Shown one piece after another: positions 42,222-50,449 of a DNA stretch of 64,000 nucleotides. Made by a program: the position numbers and the translations under genes. Source of the stretch: Bosea sp. BIWAKO-01. Lineage in GTDB: Bacteria; Pseudomonadota; Alphaproteobacteria; Rhizobiales; Beijerinckiaceae. The notes under the pieces are model-generated. The model was not told the DNA's origin and did not search any database. It saw only the letters and a list, made by a program, of their open reading frames with translations. The stretch lies in NCBI RefSeq assembly GCF_001748145.1, contig NZ_BCQA01000001.1, forward strand, positions 6,102,501 to 6,166,500. The letters are read 5' to 3'. Every line of letters begins with the position of its first letter. Position 1 is the stretch's first letter.

Positions 42222-44483
42222 TTATCCCTTAGCTCGGTCCGGAGAACCCGGCTCGGCGGGCGGCACCGGGTCCATCAAGCCCGCCATCTGATCAACAAGA
42301 GGCCCAGGCCCACCAAAACCCTGCGCCTCCTCCGGCAACACCTCCCCAGCAGGTCCCTGCAACGCCTGCATGATCTCGCCAACCACGCCCTGCAGCTCGA
42401 CGATCGCCTGCGCCATTCCCGCAAGCGCCGGGTCGGCCTGCGGCTCGCCCGCCTGCCCCGCCGCTCCGCGCGAAACCATCTGCGCGACCATCGCGGCTTC
42501 AAGCTCGAGCTCGGCCTTGCCGGCTTCAGCCTGCTTGCGGCGGGCCTCGGCCTGCTTTCCAGCCAGCTCCGCCTCGCGCGTCGCCAGTTCCATTTGCCTG
42601 GCCGCGTCCTGCGCCGGATCGGGCGGTGGCGGCTGCATCTGTAGCGGCAGCGGCTTGCCCGCCTTCTGCGCCTTCAGCGCGCGGATCTCGGGTGGCAGCA
42701 CCGTTTCCAGCCGCTCGCCGATCTCGTCGGCGAGCTGCCAGTCCTGGGCTTTTGCGACGAGGTCGAGGATCAGCGGCGCGGTCTGCGGCGCCGCCTGGAT
42801 GAAGGCCGTCATGCCGTCGCGGACCTCCTCGCGCTTGGTCGCATAGCTCGGCCCCATCTGCAGCGCGACATCATAGGCCCCGGTCGTCACGTCGTTCGAG
42901 AGCCGCGGCGTCATGCCGTCGGCGGCGACGCCGCCGAGCTGGTTGATGCGGATTTCCTCGGTCTTGCCGTCCTCGCCGATGATGCGCAGCACGCGGGCCG
43001 TGTCGTAGATTTTTGGGATCAGGTCGACCAGGATCTTGCCGGTATGGCGGATCGCGCGGGCCCAGTTGTCGATATAGACGTAAGTGCCGGTATCGCCCTC
43101 GCGCTGGCGCGCCAGGATCGCCTTGCCGCTGGTCTCGTTCGAGCGCGCGCCGAGCGAAGAATTATAGATGCCGATGACCGATTGCATGTCGCGCGCCGCC
43201 CGCTCGATGCCCTCGGCAATCCCCTGCGAGGAGACCGCCGGCTGCACGCGCTGCGGCGGAATGCTGCCATTGGCGCCGTCGGGCGTATAGGGCAGATAGG
43301 CGTGGTTGCGGCGGTTCGCCGTCTCCCAGACATCCTGGTACTGCTCAAAATTCTTCTCGGTGCCGATGAAGGGCGCTTTTGGCTGCAGCGCCGTCACCTC
43401 GGTCTGCGCCGATGAGAGGTAGTTGTAGCTGCGCTGCGGGTCCTTGGCGAAGCGCACCACGCCATGGCGCATGATGCGCCGGCCGATGCGGACCTCCTCG
43501 CCGATCACCGGGACGATCGGGATATGCAAGCCCGGCCAGAGCTCCGGCCCCTCGACCACCTCATGGGCGGTGACGAGCGAGCGATGGAGCCTGTAGGATT
43601 CGCGCTTTTCGACGCGGACGCCGCTCCCCTTCAGCGCCTCGGCGCGGGCCTCGTCCCCCGAGACATCCTCGATCGCGCCGTCATCCAGCAGCGCCAGCGT
43701 CTTCCTGACCGGCGTCTTGCACCAGTATTCGCCGACGCGGATCGTGTCCGCCGCGATCCAGTCGCCACGCGCCGCGCGTCCCGCCCCGGAAGGCGCGAAA
43801 TCGGTCAGCGTCGCGTGCGGATAGAGCGCCTTGAACTTTTCGCGCGACATGTCGAAGGGCACGAGGCATTTCACCGCGTCCTCGCGCGTCGGCAGCACCG
43901 CGTCGATATCGAACATCACGCCCAGCGCATCCTCGATCGGCGCGATGCGGATTTCCTGGTTGAAGGTGCTCTCGCCGGCATATTCGGTCTTCACGCGCCA
44001 GGCGCCGAGGCCGCAGGTGACCTGGCTGTCGGCGCCTTGAAAATAGACGCCGGGCGCATCGGAGCGGTTCTCGATATAGCGGATCACGCCGGCGAGCGCG
44101 TCGGCCTTCTCCTCGTCGCCATGGTCGTCGACGGGGATGACCTTGATCGCCGGCCGCATCTGCCGCATGTCGCCGGTGACCTGGCGGACATATTGCGGGA
44201 TCTGGTTGATGGTCTGGACCGGGCGCCCTTCCTCGATGCGCGCGGCCTCGATCTCGGGAGGCCACTGGTTGCCGGCGCGGAATTCGAGATCGTCATAGCC
44301 GGCCTCGATATTGGCCCGCTCGCGCTCCATCCAGTCGTCATAAACCTTCAGCGCATCGCGCACGATCCTGGCCTTGTCGTCGGCCGCCGTCATCGCGGCG
44401 CCCTTGTCGTCGATGGCCATCTCGTCGCCGTCTTGCTGATCGCTATCCCGGCCGATCCCGGCCTTGTCCCTGCTCATGCTCAT
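42222..44483 (-). CDS. P22-type portal protein
   Basis: A protein of about 753 residues, near P22 gp1 (725). Family segments are VYDDWMERERANIEAGYDDL, then FRAGNQWPPE and GRPVQTINQIPQYVRQVTGD near the N-terminus. QPKAPFIGTEKNFEQYQDVW lies in the middle and SLGARSNETSGKAILARQRE later. The C-terminus is a long alanine/glutamine/glutamate helix (LATREAELAGKQAEARRKQA), matching the barrel region. Twelve copies would form the DNA entry ring. ATG 44483 overlaps the TerL stop (ATGA) and is preferred to ATG 44495. Its 3' end borders the Hachiman island. Confidence 0.9.
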   Translation of the reverse strand: MSMSRDKAGIGRDSDQQDGDEMAIDDKGAAMTAADDKARIVRDALKVYDDWMERERANIEAGYDDLEFRAGNQWPPEIEAARIEEGRPVQTINQIPQYVRQVTGDMRQMRPAIKVIPVDDHGDEEKADALAGVIRYIENRSDAPGVYFQGADSQVTCGLGAWRVKTEYAGESTFNQEIRIAPIEDALGVMFDIDAVLPTREDAVKCLVPFDMSREKFKALYPHATLTDFAPSGAGRAARGDWIAADTIRVGEYWCKTPVRKTLALLDDGAIEDVSGDEARAEALKGSGVRVEKRESYRLHRSLVTAHEVVEGPELWPGLHIPIVPVIGEEVRIGRRIMRHGVVRFAKDPQRSYNYLSSAQTEVTALQPKAPFIGTEKNFEQYQDVWETANRRNHAYLPYTPDGANGSIPPQRVQPAVSSQGIAEGIERAARDMQSVIGIYNSSLGARSNETSGKAILARQREGDTGTYVYIDNWARAIRHTGKILVDLIPKIYDTARVLRIIGEDGKTEEIRINQLGGVAADGMTPRLSNDVTTGAYDVALQMGPSYATKREEVRDGMTAFIQAAPQTAPLILDLVAKAQDWQLADEIGERLETVLPPEIRALKAQKAGKPLPLQMQPPPPDPAQDAARQMELATREAELAGKQAEARRKQAEAGKAELELEAAMVAQMVSRGAAGQAGEPQADPALAGMAQAIVELQGVVGEIMQALQGPAGEVLPEEAQGFGGPGPLVDQMAGLMDPVPPAEPGSPDRAKG

Positions 44484-45790
44484 GCCGCCATCCATCCGCC
44501 GGGCTTGCCGGCCAGCCTGAGCTTGCGGTCGCGCTTCGCCATCCGCGGCTCCTCATAGACGACGCAGGCGAGCCCAAAAGCATCGGCCGCGTGCGAGGCC
44601 CAGTCATGTTCGGGGCCGAGATCGATATCGCGCGCCTCGTGCTTGCGGGGGTGATAGGCGCCGAGCGCCTCGAGCCCGGCCAAGGTCGTCGCCTCGTTGA
44701 CCCAGATCACCGGGAACAGGCGCCGTGCGGCCTCGATGCGCTGCATGGCCGCCCCCTTGCCCTGGTTCGGCACGACGGTGACCTCGAAACCGGCTTCCCT
44801 GAGCGCGCTTTCATAGGAGACGTCGTAGACCTTGTCGTTGCTCGCCCCGTCATGGGGCAGGATGCAGAGCGCGCTGGCGTAGCCGTTCGCGCGCAGCCAG
44901 GCGACATGGCTGGCGAGCGGCTGGCCTTGCGCCTCGTAATAGTTCAGCACGCGGATTTCGCGGCCGACGAACTGCATGATCCAGATGGCGCAGGCATCGG
45001 CCTTGGCGCCGGTGCCGCCAATGTCCCAGATCGCGCGGATCGTCATCAGCGGGTCGGGGCCGACAGCGCCCACCCTGCCCTGCCGCCGCATGTCCGCGAG
45101 CTGCGTCGCGTAATAGGCGCCAACGGTGACGCTGGCATAGCCGCCTTCCCAGATATGGTCGTAGTGCTCGGCATTGTCGCGCAGGCAGTCCTGCCGCTCC
45201 CGCTCAAGCAGGCTCGGAAACCATGGGTTGTGCCTCCAATTGGCCTGGACGACGACGGCGCCGGTTGGCAAAGCCGGGCCGCGCAACATCCCGTCGATCG
45301 GGTCCTGCCGGCGGCGCGGGTTCCAGCCGCACCAGATCTCCGAGCCTTCCGCGCGGAGCGTCGGGCGCAGCAGGCTGAGCGAGCGGGCCGAGATCGTCTG
45401 CGCCTCCTCGATCCAGGCGCGCTTGAACCCTTCCAGCGATTTGATCGATTCCGCCGTGTGGTCCTGCATGCCCTGGAAGATGATGGCGCCGTCGCCCGGG
45501 GTCTGGATCGTATCGCGAAAGACCTTGAAGCCCTCGGCCGGGCCGAGCCCGAATTCCGCGAGTTTTGTCTCGATCAGGCGCTTGGCGCTCTGTTTCAGCG
45601 TCTTCTGGACCTCGCGGATGCAGACCGAAAGCAGCCCGCGCTCGCGCAGGCTGTCCTCGACCAGGAGGCCGGCGAAGAAATGCGATTTGCCGGAGCCGCG
45701 CCCGCCATGGGCGCCCTTGTAGCGGGCCGGTTCCAGCAGCGGGGCAAAGACCCTAGCTGTCGGAATCTCCAGATGGATCGACGATGACAC
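44480..45790 (-). CDS. phage terminase large subunit
   Basis: The packaging motor, 436 residues. The N-terminal ATPase has Walker A GAHGGRGSGKSHFFAG and Walker B RAWIEEAQTISARSL, then WNPRRRQDPIDGM. The C-terminal nuclease begins at IRAIWDIGGTGAKADACAIW with its acidic residues and includes CILPHDGASNDK. The form matches terminase_3/PBSX-type TerL. The start is GTG 45790, inside the end of the TerS gene (38-base overlap). It acts with TerS and the portal. Confidence 0.92.
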   Translation of the reverse strand: MSSSIHLEIPTARVFAPLLEPARYKGAHGGRGSGKSHFFAGLLVEDSLRERGLLSVCIREVQKTLKQSAKRLIETKLAEFGLGPAEGFKVFRDTIQTPGDGAIIFQGMQDHTAESIKSLEGFKRAWIEEAQTISARSLSLLRPTLRAEGSEIWCGWNPRRRQDPIDGMLRGPALPTGAVVVQANWRHNPWFPSLLERERQDCLRDNAEHYDHIWEGGYASVTVGAYYATQLADMRRQGRVGAVGPDPLMTIRAIWDIGGTGAKADACAIWIMQFVGREIRVLNYYEAQGQPLASHVAWLRANGYASALCILPHDGASNDKVYDVSYESALREAGFEVTVVPNQGKGAAMQRIEAARRLFPVIWVNEATTLAGLEALGAYHPRKHEARDIDLGPEHDWASHAADAFGLACVVYEEPRMAKRDRKLRLAGKPGGWMAA

Positions 45791-46223
45791 GGCGAATGGC
45801 CTCGATGCGGGCGCCCTCCGCGCCGGGGGCAGCGGCAGGCGGCGGCTTGTCGCTGTATTTCTGCGGCTGGAGCCTTGCGGCCATCCATTTGCGGGTTTCG
45901 ATCTGCAGCTTGCGCTGGTCGACGCTCTTGGCGGCCTCAGAGCCGGCCTTGCCGGCCCTCACCGCCTCGGCCTCGGCGGGCATGTCGGAAATCTCGAGGA
46001 TCTCGTCGAACAGCGTATCGGCCCGGAACTCGCGCGCCCTGGCATATTGGCCGCGAAAATCCTCATGGGCCTCCAGCCAGCGGAACACCGTGCCGGTCGC
46101 CGGCATGCCGGCCTCCGCGCAGATCGCGCGCAGGCTCTGCCCATCGGCAATGCGCTCGCAGATCAGGTCCGCAAGCTTTTGGGTGAACAGGCAGGAGCGC
46201 GCCATCGCAGCGGGTCCGGACAT
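45753..46223 (-). CDS. phage terminase small subunit
   Basis: About 156 residues of the Sf6 gp1-like TerS type. The DNA-binding domain is FTQKLADLICERIADGQSLR followed by AEAGMPATGTVFRWLEAHED, a helix-turn-helix. The oligomerisation region contains AREFRADTLFDEILEISDMP and the C-terminal part QRKLQIETRKWMAARLQPQK. It recognises the packaging start site. ATG 46223 is chosen from family form (MSGPAAMARS); ATG 46205 is also possible. It overlaps terL. A hairpin related to one near 62.3 kb lies about 90 bases upstream. Confidence 0.88.
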   Translation of the reverse strand: MSGPAAMARSCLFTQKLADLICERIADGQSLRAICAEAGMPATGTVFRWLEAHEDFRGQYARAREFRADTLFDEILEISDMPAEAEAVRAGKAGSEAAKSVDQRKLQIETRKWMAARLQPQKYSDKPPPAAAPGAEGARIEAIRRVIVDPSGDSDS

Positions 46224-46308
46224 GAAAAACCCCGTTCGGGGCGCGGGGTGGGAGATGGTGAGGGGTTTGGCCTGTGGTTGACCGAAACTGCGCCCCTGAA
46301 ACGCAGAA

Positions 46309-46335
46309 GCGCCCGGCCATCCCTGGCCCGGGCGC
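46309..46335. terminator. phage-type hairpin upstream of TerS
   Basis: GCGCCCGG (46309-46316) pairs perfectly with CCGGGCGC (46328-46335). The same stem with similar flanks (CGAAGAAGCGCCCGGCC in one, CGCAGAAGCGCCCGGCC in the other) occurs at 62325-62351. No strong T tract follows, so it may be a weak terminator or processing site. Confidence 0.55.
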
Positions 46336-46365
46336 AAATCACCACCTTGAATAAAGGCATACATG

Positions 46366-46406
46366 CACAAAAAACGCATGTAAACCCCCTACATGCGATT
46401 TTTGTG
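46366..46406. repeat. 17-base inverted repeat between TerS and a lipoprotein gene
   Basis: CACAAAAAACGCATGTA (46366-46382) and TACATGCGATTTTTGTG (46390-46406) pair at 16 of 17 positions around a 7-base loop. It is AT-rich and lies 47 bases past the end of the lipoprotein gene and about 140 bases upstream of TerS. It could be a two-way terminator, or an operator. It marks the edge of the phage block. Confidence 0.75.
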
Positions 46407-46452
46407 TATCACCTTCGGCCTGAGCCACCGGAAAGCGACCGGGCTGCTCCGG

Positions 46453-46755
46453 TCACGCCGGCGGCGTGGCGTGGCCGCGCCTGGCCATGCAGCCGTCATA
46501 GACGGCCTTCGCGGCGTCGCTCCGGCGGGCGGTCGCCTGGTCTGTGCCCCCCGCCCCACCGAGCGGTTTCGCCGACAGGCTCGCCGTGTTGGATTCGCGG
46601 ATGCAGGCGGCGGCGTCCCTGTTCGCCAGCGCCTCGAGCGTCGCATTGCCGCCGCCCGGCCGGAGAGCGGGGCGCTGCGGCCCCGGCGAAGCCTCGCGCG
46701 CGGCCTGGCACCCGGCGAGTGCGAGCGAGACGATGATTACGCCATGGCGAAGCAT
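46453..46755 (-). CDS. small lipoprotein
   Basis: A 100-residue protein starting MLRHGVIIVSLALAGCQAAR, a lipoprotein signal with an LAGC lipobox. The mature part is short, with two cysteines (AACIRESNTASL and YDGCMARRGHA). It could be a phage Rz1-like or a bacterial envelope lipoprotein; no spanin features are clear. An upstream in-frame start at 46833 is not supported. It lies between the phage packaging genes and the chromosomal LysR gene, which points the same way. Confidence 0.65.
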   Translation of the reverse strand: MLRHGVIIVSLALAGCQAAREASPGPQRPALRPGGGNATLEALANRDAAACIRESNTASLSAKPLGGAGGTDQATARRSDAAKAVYDGCMARRGHATPPA

Positions 46756-46829
46756 GAAACCCTCCCTGCTGCGCCAGTCAGAGCATAGGCCGCAGGGGCT
46801 TTCAACGGGCGCCCTGGTTCGGCCCCCCG

Positions 46830-47744
46830 TCATCCCTGCGGCTGCGCGCGCCCGGTTGCGGCGGGCTCCTCTGCGAGAAGCGCGCGGAAGGCCTGCGCGG
46901 CCCGGCCGGAATAACGCTCCTTGTGCCGCAGCATGATGAAGCGGCGGGAGGGAATCTCCGCCGCGACTTCAACGAGCGCGCCCGATTGCAGGGCATTGGA
47001 GACGACGAGCCGCGACATCAGGCTGGCGCCGGAGCCCGCTTCGACGGCCGCGCGCACGGCCTCGTTGGCGGGCAGCTCCAGCACGATCTCGATCTCGGCG
47101 AGTGCGCGTCCGGCGCCTGCGAGAACGGTCTCCAGAAGCTGCCTTGTGCCTGAACCCGGCTCGCGCAGGACCCAGGCACTTTCGCTGAGCGCCGCCGCGT
47201 CGACGCGGCCCCGCCCCGCCCAGGGATGACCGGGCGCGACGACGATCGTCATCTCGTCCACCGCAACGACCTCCTGCGCCAAATGCGGATCGTCGATCTC
47301 GCCCTCGACAAGGCCGATATCGGCAAGCCCGTCGTGGATGGCGGCAGCGACCGTCTCGGTATTGCCGATCACTAGTGGCGTCTCGATGCCGGGATGCCGG
47401 GCGCGAAACGCCACGAGCCGCCGCGGCAGCCAGTAATTGCCGATGGTCTGGCTCGCCGCGATCGACAGCCGCCCGCGCTTCAACCCGGCCAGATCCGCCA
47501 GGACCTGCTCGCCCGCGGCGGAGCGCGCCAGGATCGCGCGCGCCTCGCCCAGGAACAGCCGGCCTGCATCGGTCAGCGCGATCCGGCGTCCGACACGGTC
47601 GAACAGTTTGACGGCATGGCGATGTTCGAGGGCCGCGATCGCGGCGCTCGCCGCCGATTGCGTGAGGTTCAGCTCCGTGGCTGCGCGCGTGACGTGCTCG
47701 CGCTCGGCGACCGCGACGAAGATGCGAAGCTGTTCGAGCGTCAT
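46830..47744 (-). CDS. LysR-family regulator next to yeiH-type gene
   Basis: A 304-residue LTTR. The HTH is MTLEQLRIFVAVAEREHVTR with ATELNLTQSAASAAIAALEH, followed by the linker helix and a periplasmic-binding-type effector domain (LSIAASQTIGNYWLPRRLVA, then GLADIGLVEGEIDDPHLAQE). The form is like YeiE/CysB-group regulators that control YeiH-type exporters. It is divergent from such a gene here, with a palindrome at 47794-47810 between them, so autoregulation and control of the exporter are likely. The effector is unknown. Confidence 0.9.
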   Translation of the reverse strand: MTLEQLRIFVAVAEREHVTRAATELNLTQSAASAAIAALEHRHAVKLFDRVGRRIALTDAGRLFLGEARAILARSAAGEQVLADLAGLKRGRLSIAASQTIGNYWLPRRLVAFRARHPGIETPLVIGNTETVAAAIHDGLADIGLVEGEIDDPHLAQEVVAVDEMTIVVAPGHPWAGRGRVDAAALSESAWVLREPGSGTRQLLETVLAGAGRALAEIEIVLELPANEAVRAAVEAGSGASLMSRLVVSNALQSGALVEVAAEIPSRRFIMLRHKERYSGRAAQAFRALLAEEPAATGRAQPQG

Positions 47745-47793
47745 GAGCCGTCAGGGGGTTGCGCGGGGCCCGAAAGGAGCCCGCGGCAGGATT

Positions 47794-47810
47794 GATCGAT
47801 TTAATCGATC
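47794..47810. promoter_or_regulatory. palindromic LysR operator candidate
   Basis: GATCGATT and AATCGATC are arranged as perfect 8-base arms around one central base. The site lies 50 bases from the LysR start and 78 from the YeiH start. LysR regulators bind such interrupted palindromes with a T-N11-A core in the divergent intergenic region. Confidence 0.6.
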
Positions 47811-47887
47811 GAAACGAGACAAACAACATGTTGGATTGCTCGGACGAAAGAGCCCAGACACGGCGCATCGAACTGCCAGGTGCCGCC

Positions 47888-48985
47888 ATGACGCTGCAAA
47901 GCCATTATCAAACGAGCTCGGCCAGCAGGATCCCCGGCAGCCTGAAGCGCCTTGGACCTGGCCTTCTGCTCTGCCTGGCCGTGTCGGGAGCGGCTCTCGC
48001 CGTCGAGCATCTGGAGACCGCCCTCTTCCAGCGCGCCTGGCTCGAGGCGCTCGTCCTGGCCATCCTCATCGGAACCCTGGTCCGGTCGCTCTGGAGCCCC
48101 GCCAGCCGCTGGCGCGCCGGCATCTCGTTCTCGGCGAAGACGCTGCTGGAGGTCGCGGTCGTGCTGCTCGGGGCCTCGCTGAGCGCCGCCACGATCGCCT
48201 CCGCCGGCGCACCGCTTCTGCTTGGCATCGCCGCCGTGGTCTTCGTCGCGATCGGGCTGAGCTACGGCATCGGCCGGCTGCTCGGGCTGCCGCAGCGCAT
48301 GGCCATCCTCGTCGCCTGCGGCAATTCGATCTGCGGAAATTCAGCCATCGCGGCCACCGCGCCGGTCATCGGCGCCGATGGCGAGGACGTCGCCGCTTCG
48401 ATCGCGTTTACCGCGGTGCTCGGGGTCGCGGTCGTGCTGTGCCTGCCGCTCCTGATCCCGGCGCTCGGCCTCAGCGTCCACCAGTTCGGAATCCTCTCCG
48501 GCCTGACGGTCTATGCCGTGCCCCAGGTCATCGCGGCCACCGCGCCGGCCGGCCAGGCGGCGATCCAGCTCGGGACCCTGGTCAAGCTGGTGCGCGTGCT
48601 GATGCTCGGCCCCGTCATCCTCGTGCTCTCGCTGCTGTCTGGCCGGCTGCGCGCGCAAACGGACGCGCCCGCCCCCCATGTGACGGCTGGCGATCGCCCT
48701 GCCCCGCACAGGATTGCGCCGCATCATATCGTGCCCTGGTTCATCCTCGGCTTCCTGGTGCTGGCGGCGCTGCGCTCGGCCGGGCTGATTCCGGCGGTCC
48801 TGCTTGCGCCGCTCGCCACCATCGCGAACCTTTTGACCATCGTCTCGATGGCGGCGCTCGGGCTCGGCGTCGACATTCGCTCCGTCGTCAGGGCCGGCCC
48901 CCGCGTCGCAGCCGCGGTCATCCTCTCGCTGCTGGCGCTCGGGGCGATCTCGCTTGGCCTCATCCACCTGATCGGGGTGCCGTGA
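47888..48985 (+). CDS. YeiH/UPF0324-family putative sulfate exporter
   Basis: A 365-residue membrane protein with about ten helices. Family marks are ISFSAKTLLEVAVVLLGASL, MAILVACGNSICGNSAIAAT (the conserved CGNSICG motif), FGILSGLTVYAVPQVIAATA and HHIVPWFILGFLVLAALRSA. These proteins have been proposed to export sulfate or related anions, on the evidence of regulation rather than transport assays. ATG 47888 fits the family start; the upstream in-frame ATG at 47759 lies over the LysR control region. It is divergent from the LysR gene. Confidence 0.88.
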   Translation: MTLQSHYQTSSASRIPGSLKRLGPGLLLCLAVSGAALAVEHLETALFQRAWLEALVLAILIGTLVRSLWSPASRWRAGISFSAKTLLEVAVVLLGASLSAATIASAGAPLLLGIAAVVFVAIGLSYGIGRLLGLPQRMAILVACGNSICGNSAIAATAPVIGADGEDVAASIAFTAVLGVAVVLCLPLLIPALGLSVHQFGILSGLTVYAVPQVIAATAPAGQAAIQLGTLVKLVRVLMLGPVILVLSLLSGRLRAQTDAPAPHVTAGDRPAPHRIAPHHIVPWFILGFLVLAALRSAGLIPAVLLAPLATIANLLTIVSMAALGLGVDIRSVVRAGPRVAAAVILSLLALGAISLGLIHLIGVP

Positions 48986-49057
48986 GGCGCCGTGACGTCT
49001 GTCGTGGCCCGCGCTCGGCCGCTTGCGGGTTCAGGACCCTGGCGGCGGGAGCGCCGC

Positions 49058-50248
49058 TCAGCGCTGCTTCAGCTTGGTGATCGTTGCCGCGGGAACCCCG
49101 GCGAAGTTGTTGGCCAGGAGATAGCGCGGGCTGGACTGCACCCAGCGGTCGAGGTCGATCTCCTCGAACTTGCCATTGTCCCAGGTCATCACGATCTCAA
49201 GATCCTCGTCGCCGATATTCTTGACCGCGTGCCCGAAGCCCTGCGGGATATAGGCGACGTCGCCCGGCTTGAACTCGGCCACCTTGCCGCGCCCGCCGGA
49301 GCCGAAGAGCGCCACCTGGCCCTTGCCGCGCAGGTAGTAGTGCCACTCGTTCGCGTTCACGTTCCAGTGCAGCTTGCGCATGGCGCCGGGCTTGATGGTC
49401 AGCACGCCGCCCGACATGGCCTTCGAGACGGGCCATTCGTCGACCGTCGCAAGTCGGAAGCTGCCACCGTCGAAGTCGCGCACCGCCCGGTTGTCGCGCA
49501 GCAGGGCGAATTTATGCGTCGAATCCTTCGGCCAGGGCGCATCGAGCGCGTCTGCCACCGGCAGTACGGGGCCCGCCTGGATATAGGTCTCGCCCTTGGG
49601 AAAGGCGTCGAACAGATCCTTCGGCACGCCGAAATTGAGCGCCAGAAAATCCTTGGGCGTCACGTCGATCCAGTCCGTGATCGAGAAGGTGCCGTGCTCG
49701 GAAAAGGCGCCATTGTCGAAGGACAGGATGAAGTGGCAGGGCTTGTCGCCGATGGTCTGGATCGCGTGACCATGGCCCTTCGGGAAGAACCAGAGGTCGC
49801 CCGGCTCGAAATTATTGATCTCGCTCGCTCCCGATGGGTCGAGAAGCACCGTCTGGCAGCGGCCATCGATGACATAGGCCCATTCGGCGGCGATCGCGTG
49901 CCAGTGCAGCTCGCGCGAGGCGCCGGGCTCGAGGAACATGTGCACGCCGGCAATCCCCTTGCTGATCGGGAACTGGTGGACGGTCGCCTCCTTCGCCCAG
50001 CCACCGGACGTCACCTTGGGCGTGTTGCCGTCGAGCGAGAAGCGGAAATCGGGCATCTCGCCGATGTCCTTGGGATCGTGATAGGCGACCTTGTCGCCCG
50101 GAGGCAGCTCGACGGCCTGCCGCCCATATCCTCCATCCCCCGGTTGGAACGCCGCCAGGCGAGCCTGCGCGTCCGCAGCGATCGTTGTCGTCAGGAGGCC
50201 TCCCGCAGCGGTCACTGCGAGCATCTGTCGACGTGAAATGGAATCCAT
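49058..50248 (-). CDS. Tat-exported oxalate decarboxylase-family bicupin
   Basis: A 396-residue protein with two cupin domains. A Tat signal (SISRRQMLAVTAAGGLLTTT) precedes the fold. Cupin 1 has the Mn-binding set in LHWHAIAAEWAYVIDG and FPKGHGHAIQTIG. Cupin 2 has LHWNVNANEWHYYLRG and IPQGFGHAVKNIG. The flexible active-site lid reads FSEHGTFSITDW, keeping the glutamate of the SENST-type lid that makes B. subtilis OxdC a decarboxylase rather than an oxidase. It would convert oxalate to formate and CO2 in the periplasm. An AGGAGAG site fixes ATG 50248. In cupin 2 HWN replaces the HWH motif, so that metal site may be altered. Confidence 0.88.
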   Translation of the reverse strand: MDSISRRQMLAVTAAGGLLTTTIAADAQARLAAFQPGDGGYGRQAVELPPGDKVAYHDPKDIGEMPDFRFSLDGNTPKVTSGGWAKEATVHQFPISKGIAGVHMFLEPGASRELHWHAIAAEWAYVIDGRCQTVLLDPSGASEINNFEPGDLWFFPKGHGHAIQTIGDKPCHFILSFDNGAFSEHGTFSITDWIDVTPKDFLALNFGVPKDLFDAFPKGETYIQAGPVLPVADALDAPWPKDSTHKFALLRDNRAVRDFDGGSFRLATVDEWPVSKAMSGGVLTIKPGAMRKLHWNVNANEWHYYLRGKGQVALFGSGGRGKVAEFKPGDVAYIPQGFGHAVKNIGDEDLEIVMTWDNGKFEEIDLDRWVQSSPRYLLANNFAGVPAATITKLKQR

Positions 50249-50449
50249 GACGTCTCTCCTGTGCTTCCAGCGGGCTCTCCGCCGGCCGGCCTGTCCCTCC
50301 TGTTCCGTGCCTCGAAATTCTATCATACCGGCGGTTTCCGGCATCATCTCTCCGGATGATGCGGGCTTAATCAGGCCGGCCGGCAGCGGCCTGATACAGG
50401 GGCCCCGGACGCCGTGTCCGGGCCATGCCGATAGCGTCTCCAGCCGTCG

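Noticed and set aside
26671..46406. Attachment sites or an integrase for the prophage
   Set aside because: No integrase gene, tRNA gene or matching direct repeats at the phage edges could be seen, so no att site is proposed.
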